Positions 33,326 through 40,999 of a stretch of DNA of 64,000 nt are shown piece after piece. Position numbers and translations under genes: made by a program. The DNA comes from Acanthochromis polyacanthus (lineage: Eukaryota; Chordata; Actinopteri; Pomacentridae). The notes below the pieces were generated by a model that did not search any database, was not told the origin of the DNA, and saw only the letters and a program-made list of their open reading frames with translations. The stretch covers positions 1,554,467 to 1,618,466 of the forward strand of contig NC_067113.1 in assembly GCF_021347895.1 (NCBI RefSeq). The letters are read 5' to 3'. The first letter of the stretch is position 1; the number at the start of each line of letters is the position of its first letter.

Positions 33326-34172
33326 TGTCACGGTTCCGCTCCTCTGTCCTGTCTGTTTGGTTGTCTCCCATCCTCTCCTCTGCCCTGTCTCTGTCTGGTT
33401 GTCTCCCGTTCTCTCCTCTGCCCTGTCTCTGTCTGGTTGTCTCCCGTCCGCTCCTCTGTCCTGTTTGTCTGGTTGTCTCCCATCCGCTCCTCTGCCCTGT
33501 CTCTCCCCTACAGCTCGGTGCCTGAGTGGAGTCTAGCTCCTCAAGCTGACTCCACTCAGGTAATCAACTACCTGCACAGCTCCCGGACAGCTGATGACCA
33601 TTTACTAACGACGCACCTCTGCAATAAAGACCGGCTCAGCCTTCCACTCTCTGCCAGAGCGTTAAACAAGAACCACGCAGTTCGGTTTGCTCTCTAGCCG
33701 TCAGCATTGTCTGTTTTTGAGTTTCTGCCGTGTTTCCTGACCTTGTTTTCTCCTGCCTCCCCCCAGTTCAGCTGTCCGGGAACCCCACTCCTGCCTGGAC
33801 CCCCCACTCCTGCCTGGACCCCCCACTCCTGCCTGGACCCCCCACTCCTGCCTGGATCCCCCACTCCTGCCTGGATCCCCCACTCCTGCCTGGATCCCCC
33901 ACTCCTGCCTGGATCCCCCACTCCTGCCTGGATCCCCCACTCCTGCCTGGATCCCCTACTCCTGCCTGGACCCCTACTCCTGCCTGGACCCCTACTCCTG
34001 CCTGGACCCCTACTCCTGCCTGGACCCCCACTCCTGCCCGGAACTCCACGCTCCTACACCCTGGTTTTCCCCCACCTAGCCACCATTTTCACCCCCTACA
34101 ATAAACCACTTACATTCTGCCAGCCCTGGTAGTGTGGTTTTCTGATCGGGTCCCCCTGCTCAGTTTGTGACA
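33326..34172 (+). repeat. 5' LTR (847 bp)
   Basis: Starts TGTCACGG, ends TTTGTGACA. Compared with the 3' LTR it carries extra copies of a CTCTGCCCTGTCTCTGTCTGG unit at its start and about twice as many ACTCCTGCCTGGA units (33,777-34,045). It holds the conserved hairpin (33,521-33,560) and CAATAAAG (33,622). Confidence 0.92.
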
Positions 34173-37091
34173 GAACGCTCTGGCCGTAAACGGACCCGGA
34201 AAGCACTACCAGGGTTTGGACCAACCTTCTCCTCTCTCAGTTGCTGCCAACCCTGCAACCGGATTCCTTCTGCTCTGCCCCTCACCTCATCTCCGGATCC
34301 TACAGTTCTCATGGCAGGTTATGACACATCCTCTCCCTTCTGGGGAACCCGTTGGGCAATTAAACTGCCTTCCAAGAGGCACCATGGTTCCCGGGGTTCT
34401 GCCTCAGCGAGACCGCACTCCGGTCCTCCGTCTCCAGTCCACACGGGAGCCATCTTTTTGACCTCTGCTCCCCAGAACCGGACCCCGACCCCGACCTCTG
34501 CTCCCCAGAACCGGACCCCGACCCCGACCTCTGCTCCCCAGAACCGGACCCCGACCCCGACCTCTGCTCCCCAGAACCGGACCCCGACCTCTGCTCCCCA
34601 GAACCGGACCCCGACCTCTGCTCCCCAGAACCGGACCCAGACCCCAGTTCCACCAGCTGAGGACCCTGACTCCCTGCCCTGGACCCAGGGCTCCTCCCTT
34701 GTAGTTCTCTTCTCCTGTTTGGAGAACAGCATATACTTTTATGCATTACGAGATCTTCATGATGAGTGGAGGAAAGATCCCAGGGAGGAGACTGTGGCCC
34801 AGGGCCTTCGACTGGCGGTTCAGCGACCTGGTCTGATTAGTTACCTACCCGACTACATTCAGCAGTTCCTGGACAGCCCCGTCACACTTCCCCATGGCAG
34901 TCACTCGCCTCCAGTTCCCGCGGTGGTCGACGCCCCGCCTCCAGTTCCCGCGGTGGTCGACGCCCCGCCTCCAGTTCCCGCGGTGGTCGACGCCCCGCCT
35001 CCAGTTCCCGCGGTGGTCGACGCCCCGCCTCCAGTTCCCGCGGTGGTCGACGCCCCGCCTCCAGTTCCCGCGGTGGTCGACGCACCGCCTCCAGTTCCCG
35101 CGGTGGTCGACGCACCGCCTCCGGCCCCCAGGGCTTCGGCTGCCTGCGAAAGGCTTAAAGCCTTCGACCCGGCTCCGCCCCCGGAGGACCCACCGGACCC
35201 GGCTCCGCCCCCGGAGGACCCACCGGACCCGGCTCCGCCCCCGGAGGACCCACCGGACCCGGCTCCGCCCCCGGAGGACCCACCGGACCCGGCTCCGCCC
35301 CCGGAGCGGCCCCTCTGCCCTGTCCGGCCCCCGGGCCGTCCGCCGGAGCGGCCCCTCTGCCCGGTCCGGCCCCCGGGCCGTCCGCCGGAGCGGCCCCTCT
35401 GCCCGGTCCGGCCCCCGGGCCGTCCGCCGGAGCGGCCCCTCTGCCCGGTCCGGCCCCCGGGCCGTCCGCCGGAGCGGCCCCTCTGCCCGGTCCGGCCCCC
35501 GGGCCGTCCGCCGGAGCGGCCCCGCCTGTCTGTCAATCCCCAGGACCGTCCCCCGGAGCGGTCCCTCCGGTCCACAAATCCCCAGCCAGTCCGACCTACG
35601 GTCCGCCCGCCGGAACGGACCCTCCACCTACCGGAACGGACTCACCGGCCCACTAATCCCCAGCCAGTCCGACCTACGGTCCGCCCGCCGGAACGGACCC
35701 TCCACCTACCGGAACGGACTCACCGGCCCACTAATCCCCAGCCAGTCCGACCTACGGTCCGCCCGCCGGAACGGACCCTCCGCCTACCGGAACGGACTCA
35801 CCGGTCCACTCATCCCCAGCCAGTCCGACCTACGGTCCGCCCGCCGGAACGGACCCTCCGCCTACCGGAACGGACTCACCGGCCCACTAATCCCCAGCCA
35901 GTCCGACCTACGGTCCGCCCGCCGGAACGGACTCTCCGCCTACCGGAACGGACTCACCGGCCCACTAATCCCCAGCCAGTCCGACCTACGGTCCGCCCGC
36001 CGGAACGGACCCTCCGCCTACCGGAACGGACTCACCGGCCCACTCATCCCCAGCCAGTCCGACCTACGGTCCGCCCGCCGGAGCGGACCCTCCGCCCTGT
36101 CCATCCCCGGTCTGTCCAGCCTACGGTCCGTCCTCCGGAGCGGACTCTCCGCCCTGTCCATCCCCGGTCTGTCCAGCCTACGGTCCGTCCTCCGGAGCGG
36201 ACTCTCCGCCCTGTCCATCCCCGGCCGGTCCAGCCTACGGTCCGTCCTCCGGAGCGGACCCTCCGCCCTGTCCATCCCCGGCCGGTCCAGCCTACGGTCC
36301 GTCCTCCGGAGCGGACCCTCCGCCCTGTCCATCCCCGGCCTGTCCAGCCTACGGTCCGTCCTCCGGAGCGGACCCTCCGCCCTGTCCATCCCCGGCCTGT
36401 CCAGCCTACGGTCCGTCCTCCGGAGCGGACCCTCCGCCCTGTCCATCCCCGGCCTGTCCAGCCTACGGTCCGTCCTCCGGAGCGGACCCTCCGCCCTGTC
36501 CATCCCCGGCCTGTCCAGCCTACGGTCCGTCCTCCGGAGCGGACCCTCCGTCCAGTCCTCAGCTTCGCTCAGCTCAGTCTCAGTCCAGTCCTCAGCTTCG
36601 CTCAGCTCAGTCCAGTCCTCAGCTTCGCTCAGCTCAGTCCAGTCCTCAGCTTCGCTCAGCTCAGTCCAGTCCTCAGCTTCGCTCAGCTCAGTCCAGTCCT
36701 GCCCTCGGTTCGGTCCAGTCCAGTCCAGTCCTGCCCTCGGTTCGGTCCAGTCCAGTCCTGCCCTGCCCTCGGTTCGGTCCAGTCCAGTCCAGTCCTGCCC
36801 TCGGTTCGGTCCAGTCCAGTCCAGTCCTGCCCTCGGTTCGGTTCAGTCCAGTCCAGTCCTGCCCTCGGTTCGGTTCAGTCCAGTCCAGTCCTGCCCTGCC
36901 CTCGGTTCGGTCCAGTCCAGTCCAGTCCTGCCCTGCCCTCGGTTCGGTCCAGTCCAGTCCTGCCCTGCCCTCGGTTCGGTCCAGTCCAGTCCTGCCCTGC
37001 CCTCGGTTCGGTTCAGTCCAGTCCTGCCCTGCCCTCGGTTCGGTTCAGTCCAGTCCTGCCCTGCCCTCGGTTCAGTTCAGTCCGGTCTTAG
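34167..37091 (+). CDS. tandem-repeat ORF of the LTR element (gag-position protein, no known domain)
   Basis: The frame is open from the LTR edge; the listed start is GTG, and the first ATG in frame is near 34,311. After about 100 unremarkable residues come nested arrays: SAPQNRTPTPT units; a short unique domain (FYALRDLHDEWRKDPREE, then a helical segment ending YIQQFLDSP); seven PVPAVVDAPP; about five DPAPPPEDPP; five RPLCPVRPPGRPPE; six 26-residue units containing PQPVRPTVRPPE; eight 19-residue units (RTLRPVHPRPVQPTVRPPE); then SSASLSSVQ-type and PVLPSVRSS-type repeats. The unique domain is the only plausible Gag remnant. There is no CCHC knuckle and no polymerase. The repeats leave other frames open too (34,894-37,419 and minus frames), so translation is not proven. 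Confidence 0.5.
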   Translation: MTERSGRKRTRKALPGFGPTFSSLSCCQPCNRIPSALPLTSSPDPTVLMAGYDTSSPFWGTRWAIKLPSKRHHGSRGSASARPHSGPPSPVHTGAIFLTSAPQNRTPTPTSAPQNRTPTPTSAPQNRTPTPTSAPQNRTPTSAPQNRTPTSAPQNRTQTPVPPAEDPDSLPWTQGSSLVVLFSCLENSIYFYALRDLHDEWRKDPREETVAQGLRLAVQRPGLISYLPDYIQQFLDSPVTLPHGSHSPPVPAVVDAPPPVPAVVDAPPPVPAVVDAPPPVPAVVDAPPPVPAVVDAPPPVPAVVDAPPPVPAVVDAPPPAPRASAACERLKAFDPAPPPEDPPDPAPPPEDPPDPAPPPEDPPDPAPPPEDPPDPAPPPERPLCPVRPPGRPPERPLCPVRPPGRPPERPLCPVRPPGRPPERPLCPVRPPGRPPERPLCPVRPPGRPPERPRLSVNPQDRPPERSLRSTNPQPVRPTVRPPERTLHLPERTHRPTNPQPVRPTVRPPERTLHLPERTHRPTNPQPVRPTVRPPERTLRLPERTHRSTHPQPVRPTVRPPERTLRLPERTHRPTNPQPVRPTVRPPERTLRLPERTHRPTNPQPVRPTVRPPERTLRLPERTHRPTHPQPVRPTVRPPERTLRPVHPRSVQPTVRPPERTLRPVHPRSVQPTVRPPERTLRPVHPRPVQPTVRPPERTLRPVHPRPVQPTVRPPERTLRPVHPRPVQPTVRPPERTLRPVHPRPVQPTVRPPERTLRPVHPRPVQPTVRPPERTLRPVHPRPVQPTVRPPERTLRPVLSFAQLSLSPVLSFAQLSPVLSFAQLSPVLSFAQLSPVLSFAQLSPVLPSVRSSPVQSCPRFGPVQSCPALGSVQSSPVLPSVRSSPVQSCPRFGSVQSSPALGSVQSSPVLPCPRFGPVQSSPALPSVRSSPVLPCPRFGPVQSCPALGSVQSSPALPSVRFSPVLPCPRFSSVRS
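34461..34645. repeat. 33/24-bp tandem array
   Basis: Units of CTCCCCAGAACCGGACC with one or two CCCGACC additions, six in all. Confidence 0.9.
34909..35118. repeat. 30-bp tandem array, seven copies
   Basis: Near-identical units CCAGTTCCCGCGGTGGTCGA + CGCCCCGCCT. The identity indicates recent expansion. Confidence 0.95.
35168..35520. repeat. 30-bp then 42-bp tandem arrays
   Basis: About 4.6 units of a 30-mer (CGGCTCCGCCCCCGGAGGAC...) to 35,305, then five units of a 42-mer (CGGAGCGGCCCCTCTGCCC...). Very GC-rich. Confidence 0.93.
35590..36545. repeat. 78-bp array (six copies) followed by 57-bp array (eight copies)
   Basis: Six units around CAGTCCGACCTACGGTCCGC to about 36,075, then eight around CCAGCCTACGGTCCGTCC. 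The 57-mer looks like a shortened 78-mer, suggesting stepwise origin. Confidence 0.92.
36546..37085. repeat. 27-bp and 22-27-bp tandem arrays
   Basis: Five CTCAGCTTCGCTCAGCTCAGTCC units, then many TGCCCTCGGTTCGGTCCAGTC units of variable length. Confidence 0.92.
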
Positions 37092-37319
37092 TTCAGTCCC
37101 TCTCCCATTTCCGTCCCTCCCGTCCTTCCCTCCCTCCCGTCCCTCCCGTCCTTCCCTCCCGTCCTTCCCTCCTGTCTGTTCCCCTTGTTTTCTGCCCTTC
37201 CTGTCCTTTTGGTCCCTTCTGTTCCATCTGGTCCCTGTGTCTCTGTCTGCTCCTTGGTTGCCCCGGTGGGTTTGGTTGGGTCCATGGGGCGCCGGGAGGC
37301 GCCCGTTGAGGGGGGGTAC

Positions 37320-37928
37320 TGTCACGGTTCCGCTCCTCTGTCCTGTCTCTGTCTGGTTGTCTCCCATCCGCTCCTCTGCCCTGTCTCTCCCTACAGCTCG
37401 GTGCCTGAGTGGAGTCTAGCTCCTCAAGCTGACTCCACTCAGGTAATAAACTACCTGCACAGCTCCCGGACAGCTGATGACCATTTACTAACGACGCACC
37501 TCTGCAATAAAGACCGGCTCAGCCTTCCACTCTCTGCCAGAGCGTTAAACAAGAACCACGCAGTTCGGTTTGCTCTCTAGCCGTCAGCATTGTCTGTTTT
37601 TGAGTTCTGCCGTGTTTCCTGACCTTGTTTTCTCCTGCCTCCCCCCAGTTCAGCTGTCCGGGAACCCCCACTCCTGCCTGGACCCCCCCACTCCTGCCTG
37701 GACCCCCCCACTCCTGCCTGGACCCCCCCACTCCTGCCTGGACCCCCCCACTCCTGCCTGGACCCCTACTCCTGCCTGGACCCCCACTCCTGCCCAGAAC
37801 TCCACGCTCCTACACCCTGGTTTTCCCCCACCTAGCCACCATTTTCACCCCCTACAATAAACCACTTACATTCTGCCAGCCCTGGTAGTGTGGTTTTCTG
37901 CTCGGGTCCCCCTGCTCAGTTTGTGACA
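37320..37928 (+). repeat. 3' LTR (609 bp)
   Basis: Starts TGTCACGG, ends TTTGTGACA. Apart from shorter tandem arrays (37,669-37,795) it looks nearly identical to the 5' LTR, including the hairpin at 37,403-37,443. Confidence 0.92.
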
Positions 37929-37933
37929 AAATG

Positions 37934-38636
37934 CTCATAATTTGAGAGGTTATGGAAAATTTAAACAGCCTCGTGCCAGAAATAATCGTAAACGTTTTTG
38001 TGTGTCTGTATGTGGAGTGCAACTTTGGAACAATCTGAAAACCCAGCACAAGCAATGCCATAATATTCACAGATTCAAATTACTATATAAAACATGGTCT
38101 GGTCACAGTATAAAGAAAGTGGTTCTTAAATTGATATCAGTATTTTGTCGTACTTGTGTTATTGTGTGCTTGTTTCCTTACCTTTGTTGGTATATTGTTC
38201 ATTACCATTGCTGGTATTTTGTCCATCACCCTTACTGGGACAGTTCTTCTTTGCCATTGTTGGTATTACAATTCTTACCATTGTTGGTATGTAATAGTTG
38301 TTGCAATGTATCTGTTCCCTATGGTAACAAAAAAAATCTAATACTTCTGTCACACACTTACCTAATATTTATCTGTATTTGTATTCATGTTGTTTTGAGT
38401 TTGTTATGTTACAGAAATGAACAGGAAGCGACATTGAAATTATGTCTATAATTTATGTAAAAGGGGGTGGGATTAAATAAGTTCGCTTCTTCCCACTCCC
38501 TTTCAGGCACTCTATATGGGCTATGTAAGCACATGCATTACCTGTCCAGTTACTGTTGTGTAAATGATACCTGCATTGAAATCATGTTGTCTGAAAGTCA
38601 TTGCCTGAAATAAACTATTAACTAACTAACTAACTA
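37934..38636 (+). pseudogene. LINE ORF2 C-terminus and 3' UTR (right of LTR insertion)
   Basis: The frame resumes just after the TSD with LRGYGKFKQPRARNN, then SVCGVQLWNNLKTQHK and HRFKLLYKTW, the usual C-terminal block of this LINE type. It continues to about 38,140 before frame loss. The 3' UTR contains TATTGTTCATTACC-type repeats, the L2-like GGGATTAAATAAG word, AAATAAAC and an (AACT)n tail. Confidence 0.8.
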
Positions 38637-38738
38637 AAAGTATGGAATACCTCACAGTCAGCATTGTAACTCTCGAAAACAAAGAACTCTGCAAGTTTCT
38701 TCTTCCCTATTGATCGGAGGGTGGTTCTGAAGTACCAT

Positions 38739-39389
38739 CTACCTTACCACTCGTTTCAGGAGCATCTCTGTACAAGCAGGGAGGTTTTCCAACCTCAGCC
38801 GTTTAGAGGGCCCAGTACAGGCTCAGCTACATTTCCCTGAGAAATTTCTCGGAGATGCTGCTGCATGATCATCTTCAGCACGCTCCAGTCGTTAGAGGTC
38901 AGCGTGGCTGAAGATGGCAAGAGGCCTCGGCATTTCACCCTCCTCCAGTTGATAGAAGTAGAGCTCACCCGTCTTGTACTTGAAAATGTAGCCCCAGGAT
39001 CCAGGGTTTCTGTATGGTTTGAGAGGGTGGTTGGTGTTGCCTCAGCTTTGAACCTCTGAATCAGGTCCTTTCAAAACTCCCCAAAAGAAGTGCTCAGCAG
39101 ATTGACTCATGTAAAGTGGCTTATGCGAATGACCACCATTAGCAGGGTTTCTGTATGGTTTGAGAAGCTGTTCCTCCTCCAGAGACTCGGCCGGGGGCAT
39201 ATGGGTCCACTGGAGGTACATCATGATTCTCCTAGGGGCCCGTAGTATCGAAGGCCTCTCACAGAAGATGGTGATGGGCATCTCGCTGATGACCGCCGGC
39301 TCAGGACGCAGCAGTGCCGCAGATTTGCCGCTACCACTGGCTCGGGGAGGAACCGTATAATCCCGGACATCCAACATTGTCTGTGCCAT
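38739..39389 (-). pseudogene. second intronless orphan gene, broken by an insertion and frameshifts
   Basis: Starts at ATG 39,389 (MAQTMLDVRDYTVPP), continuing with ILRAPRRIMMYLQWTHMPP. After a 141-bp interruption (39,002-39,142) the frame resumes with GSWGYIFKYKTGELYFYQL and GEMPRPLAIFSH. Frame changes near 38,895 and 38,805 come before a stop at 38,741-38,739. Expected length is about 185-190 residues. Its promoter area has two minus-strand CCAAT boxes (39,471-39,475 and 39,504-39,508) and an ATATGTAAAA element. I do not recognise the family. It points the same way as the orphan at 28.4-29.2 kb, about 0.5 kb upstream of it if the LINE is removed. Confidence 0.6.
39025..39142. mobile_element. 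118-bp retroposed fragment with 23-bp TSD, inside the orphan gene
   Basis: CAGGGTTTCTGTATGGTTT + GAGA occurs at 39,002-39,024 and 39,143-39,165 with no mismatch. The insert (GGTGGTTGGTGTTGCCTC ... GACCACCATTAG) matches a second copy at 39,680-39,800. The long duplication shows target-primed insertion. Confidence 0.85.
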
Positions 39390-39470
39390 GGTGAATTCTA
39401 TTCAACGGTGTGGCCTATAGAGAGGCCTACCGGCTTTTACATATGAAGAAGACCCTGTAATCCTTTTCTC

Positions 39471-39508
39471 ATTGGTTCTCATTCACCCTTCTCCTCACCC
39501 CTCATTGG
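39471..39508 (-). promoter_or_regulatory. paired CCAAT boxes upstream of the 38.7-39.4 kb orphan
   Basis: Minus-strand CCAATGAG occurs at 39,471-39,475 and again at 39,504-39,508 (CCAAT core), 82-119 bases before the start codon. Confidence 0.45.
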
Positions 39509-39599
39509 ATGACTGTAGCACAGGAATTAATTAATTTTTTTATAAATCATTTTTTAAACGATGATTTCCGGCATTTTTAAATTCGTTATTTCAGAGAAA

Positions 39600-39905
39600 C
39601 ACCTTCTTCCTCCACTGGACTTTAAGAAAATTCCCTGAAGATTTTTCACCTCTCATCCAAGAGGCTTCTTCAGTTCTGGTGGTGGTTGGTGTTACCTCAG
39701 ATTTTAACCTCTGAATCAGGTTCCTTTCTAAACTCCCCAAAAGAACTGCTCAGCAGATTGACTCATGTAAAGTGGCTCATGCAAATGACCACCATTAGCA
39801 CACGAGGGGTAGTGACATCTGTGAATTCGCATTTCAACGACCCCCATCGATACTCCAACGACCATCGTTGAGGAGTCCATGACATGGATGAATGAGAACC
39901 TACAT
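39600..39905 (-). repeat. dispersed LINE 3'-region repeat
   Basis: The words CCACTGGACTTTAAGAAAA, CACCTCTCATCCAAGAGGC and ACTCATGTAAAGTGGCTCATG are common in fish genomes. The middle part is the source type of the 118-bp insert at 39,025-39,142. Confidence 0.65.
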
Positions 39906-40985
39906 AGACACCTTCTTCTTTCCCCGTCCTTGTGTTAATTTAAAGCTGACATAACTCAAATCCTCATGATGTGCAGAAGTGCAAATGAAGAAGAAGAGAG
40001 GTGGAGTGGAGTTTTTCTGATCTATCCCCAGTGTCAACTCTCTCCAATCAGTTCTTCAGCTGAGCCGACTTTTCTTCCACCTTAAAAGTCAGTCATCAAG
40101 CAGCTATAAAGGAGATTTTGAACCCTTGATGTCAGGAAACAAGAGTGACTTTGTTCCTGCTGGGAATCTTTCATGTCCCTGGAAATTACCACAATGTAGG
40201 AAAGAAAGTGAGAGATGTAGCGAGGGCAGAGGGAGGGAGATGGTGTAAGAAGATATGCCCGCTCTACCCCTGGGGGGAGGGCAGAAGGCGGGAGAAGGAG
40301 GGGGAGGAGGAGACGACAAGGAAGGAGAGGAAAGGCAGCAGAGTAGGAGGACGAGGGGGAAGGAGGAGGGAGGAGGCGAGGGAGAGGAGACAAGGAGGCG
40401 GAAGAAGACGGGAGGAGGGAGGCGAGGGGGGAAAGAGGCAAGGAGGAGGACGGGGAGAGGAGAGGTACCACGGGGCACCCAGAGGCCCACCAGACCGCAA
40501 CCGCTAGCCGAAGAGCAGCAGGTCATGCCGGGAAAGCGCCACCCCAAGCCCCCGGGCAACACCCCAGCACAGCACCCCCTGCAGGCACCGGGAGATGGCC
40601 AAGACGCATGCGCGACCCAGCAGAGACCTGGGGGCAAGGCCAACCACGTTGAGCCACAGGGACAGCACCTGAAAGTTAGCCAAGCATGCAGTGACACCAA
40701 GCTAACCATTCGTGTATATAGAGAGAGGATCCTGAGGACTTGAATGACTGTAAGGTGTCGTTTATGTGGCCCACTGACAGCCACTGGGTTCCCTAACTGA
40801 AGACAATCATTAGTTACACAATGCCAAAATACATAAGCAGCAACATACATTGAGGTGATGTGGTGGCTCTTGCTAGCAGGGCAGAATCAGGTTATCAGGT
40901 TTAAGTTAAGGGAGTTAATATACGGTGACTATGTTTGTTTCAAAATTTGACCAATTGATTTTTATTTGAAGCAGAGATTTTCTTC
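39906..40985. other. non-coding with a 250-bp purine-rich tract
   Basis: 40,225-40,480 is almost pure A/G on the plus strand (GGAGGAGGAGACGACAAGG...). 40,480-40,740 is GC-richer with no motif. Long ORFs in several frames across the tract are compositional. Confidence 0.55.
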
Positions 40986-40999
40986 ATTGAAATGTGATT

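Larger units (their letters stand above)
33326..37928 (+). mobile_element. non-autonomous LTR retrotransposon (4.6 kb), TSD AAATG
   Basis: Two LTRs of one family (33,326-34,172 and 37,320-37,928) bracket a 3.15-kb interior. AAATG flanks the whole element (33,321-33,325 and 37,929-37,933). A purine tract (GAGGGGGGGTAC, 37,308-37,319) precedes the 3' LTR. The interior has no protease, RT, RNase H or integrase motif, only a tandem-repeat ORF. It must have moved with enzymes supplied by a related element. Insertion is younger than the LINE it splits. Confidence 0.9.
29600..38636 (+). mobile_element. L2-like LINE, 5' to 3', split by an LTR retrotransposon
   Basis: It contains ORF1 (29,764-30,450), ORF2 with endonuclease and RT (about 30,470-33,325), and the ORF2 C-terminus after the LTR element (37,934-38,140). 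The 3' UTR has GGGATTAAATAAG ... CTTCTTCCCACTCC, a signature seen in vertebrate L2-type elements, then AAATAAAC and an AACT tandem tail (38,612-38,636). The 5' edge is approximate. Removing the LTR element leaves about 4.4 kb, close to full length for this clade. Confidence 0.82.

Noticed and set aside
34845..36503. minus-strand ORFs of 161 to 260 codons
   Set aside because: Repeat units whose length is a multiple of three keep several frames open on both strands; the minus readings are Arg/Gly-rich with no motif.
34894..37419. 841-codon ORF in the second plus frame
   Set aside because: Same arrays read out of frame; it lacks the non-repetitive domain seen in the first frame and runs into the 3' LTR.
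39300..39389. Walker A-like SGSGKS in the second orphan gene
   Set aside because: The required Gly or Ala five positions before GKS is absent and no Walker B follows.
40082..40850. minus and plus ORFs of 120 to 248 codons
   Set aside because: Produced by the purine-rich tract; Ser/Pro/Leu or Glu/Gly composition without motifs and overlapping in several frames.
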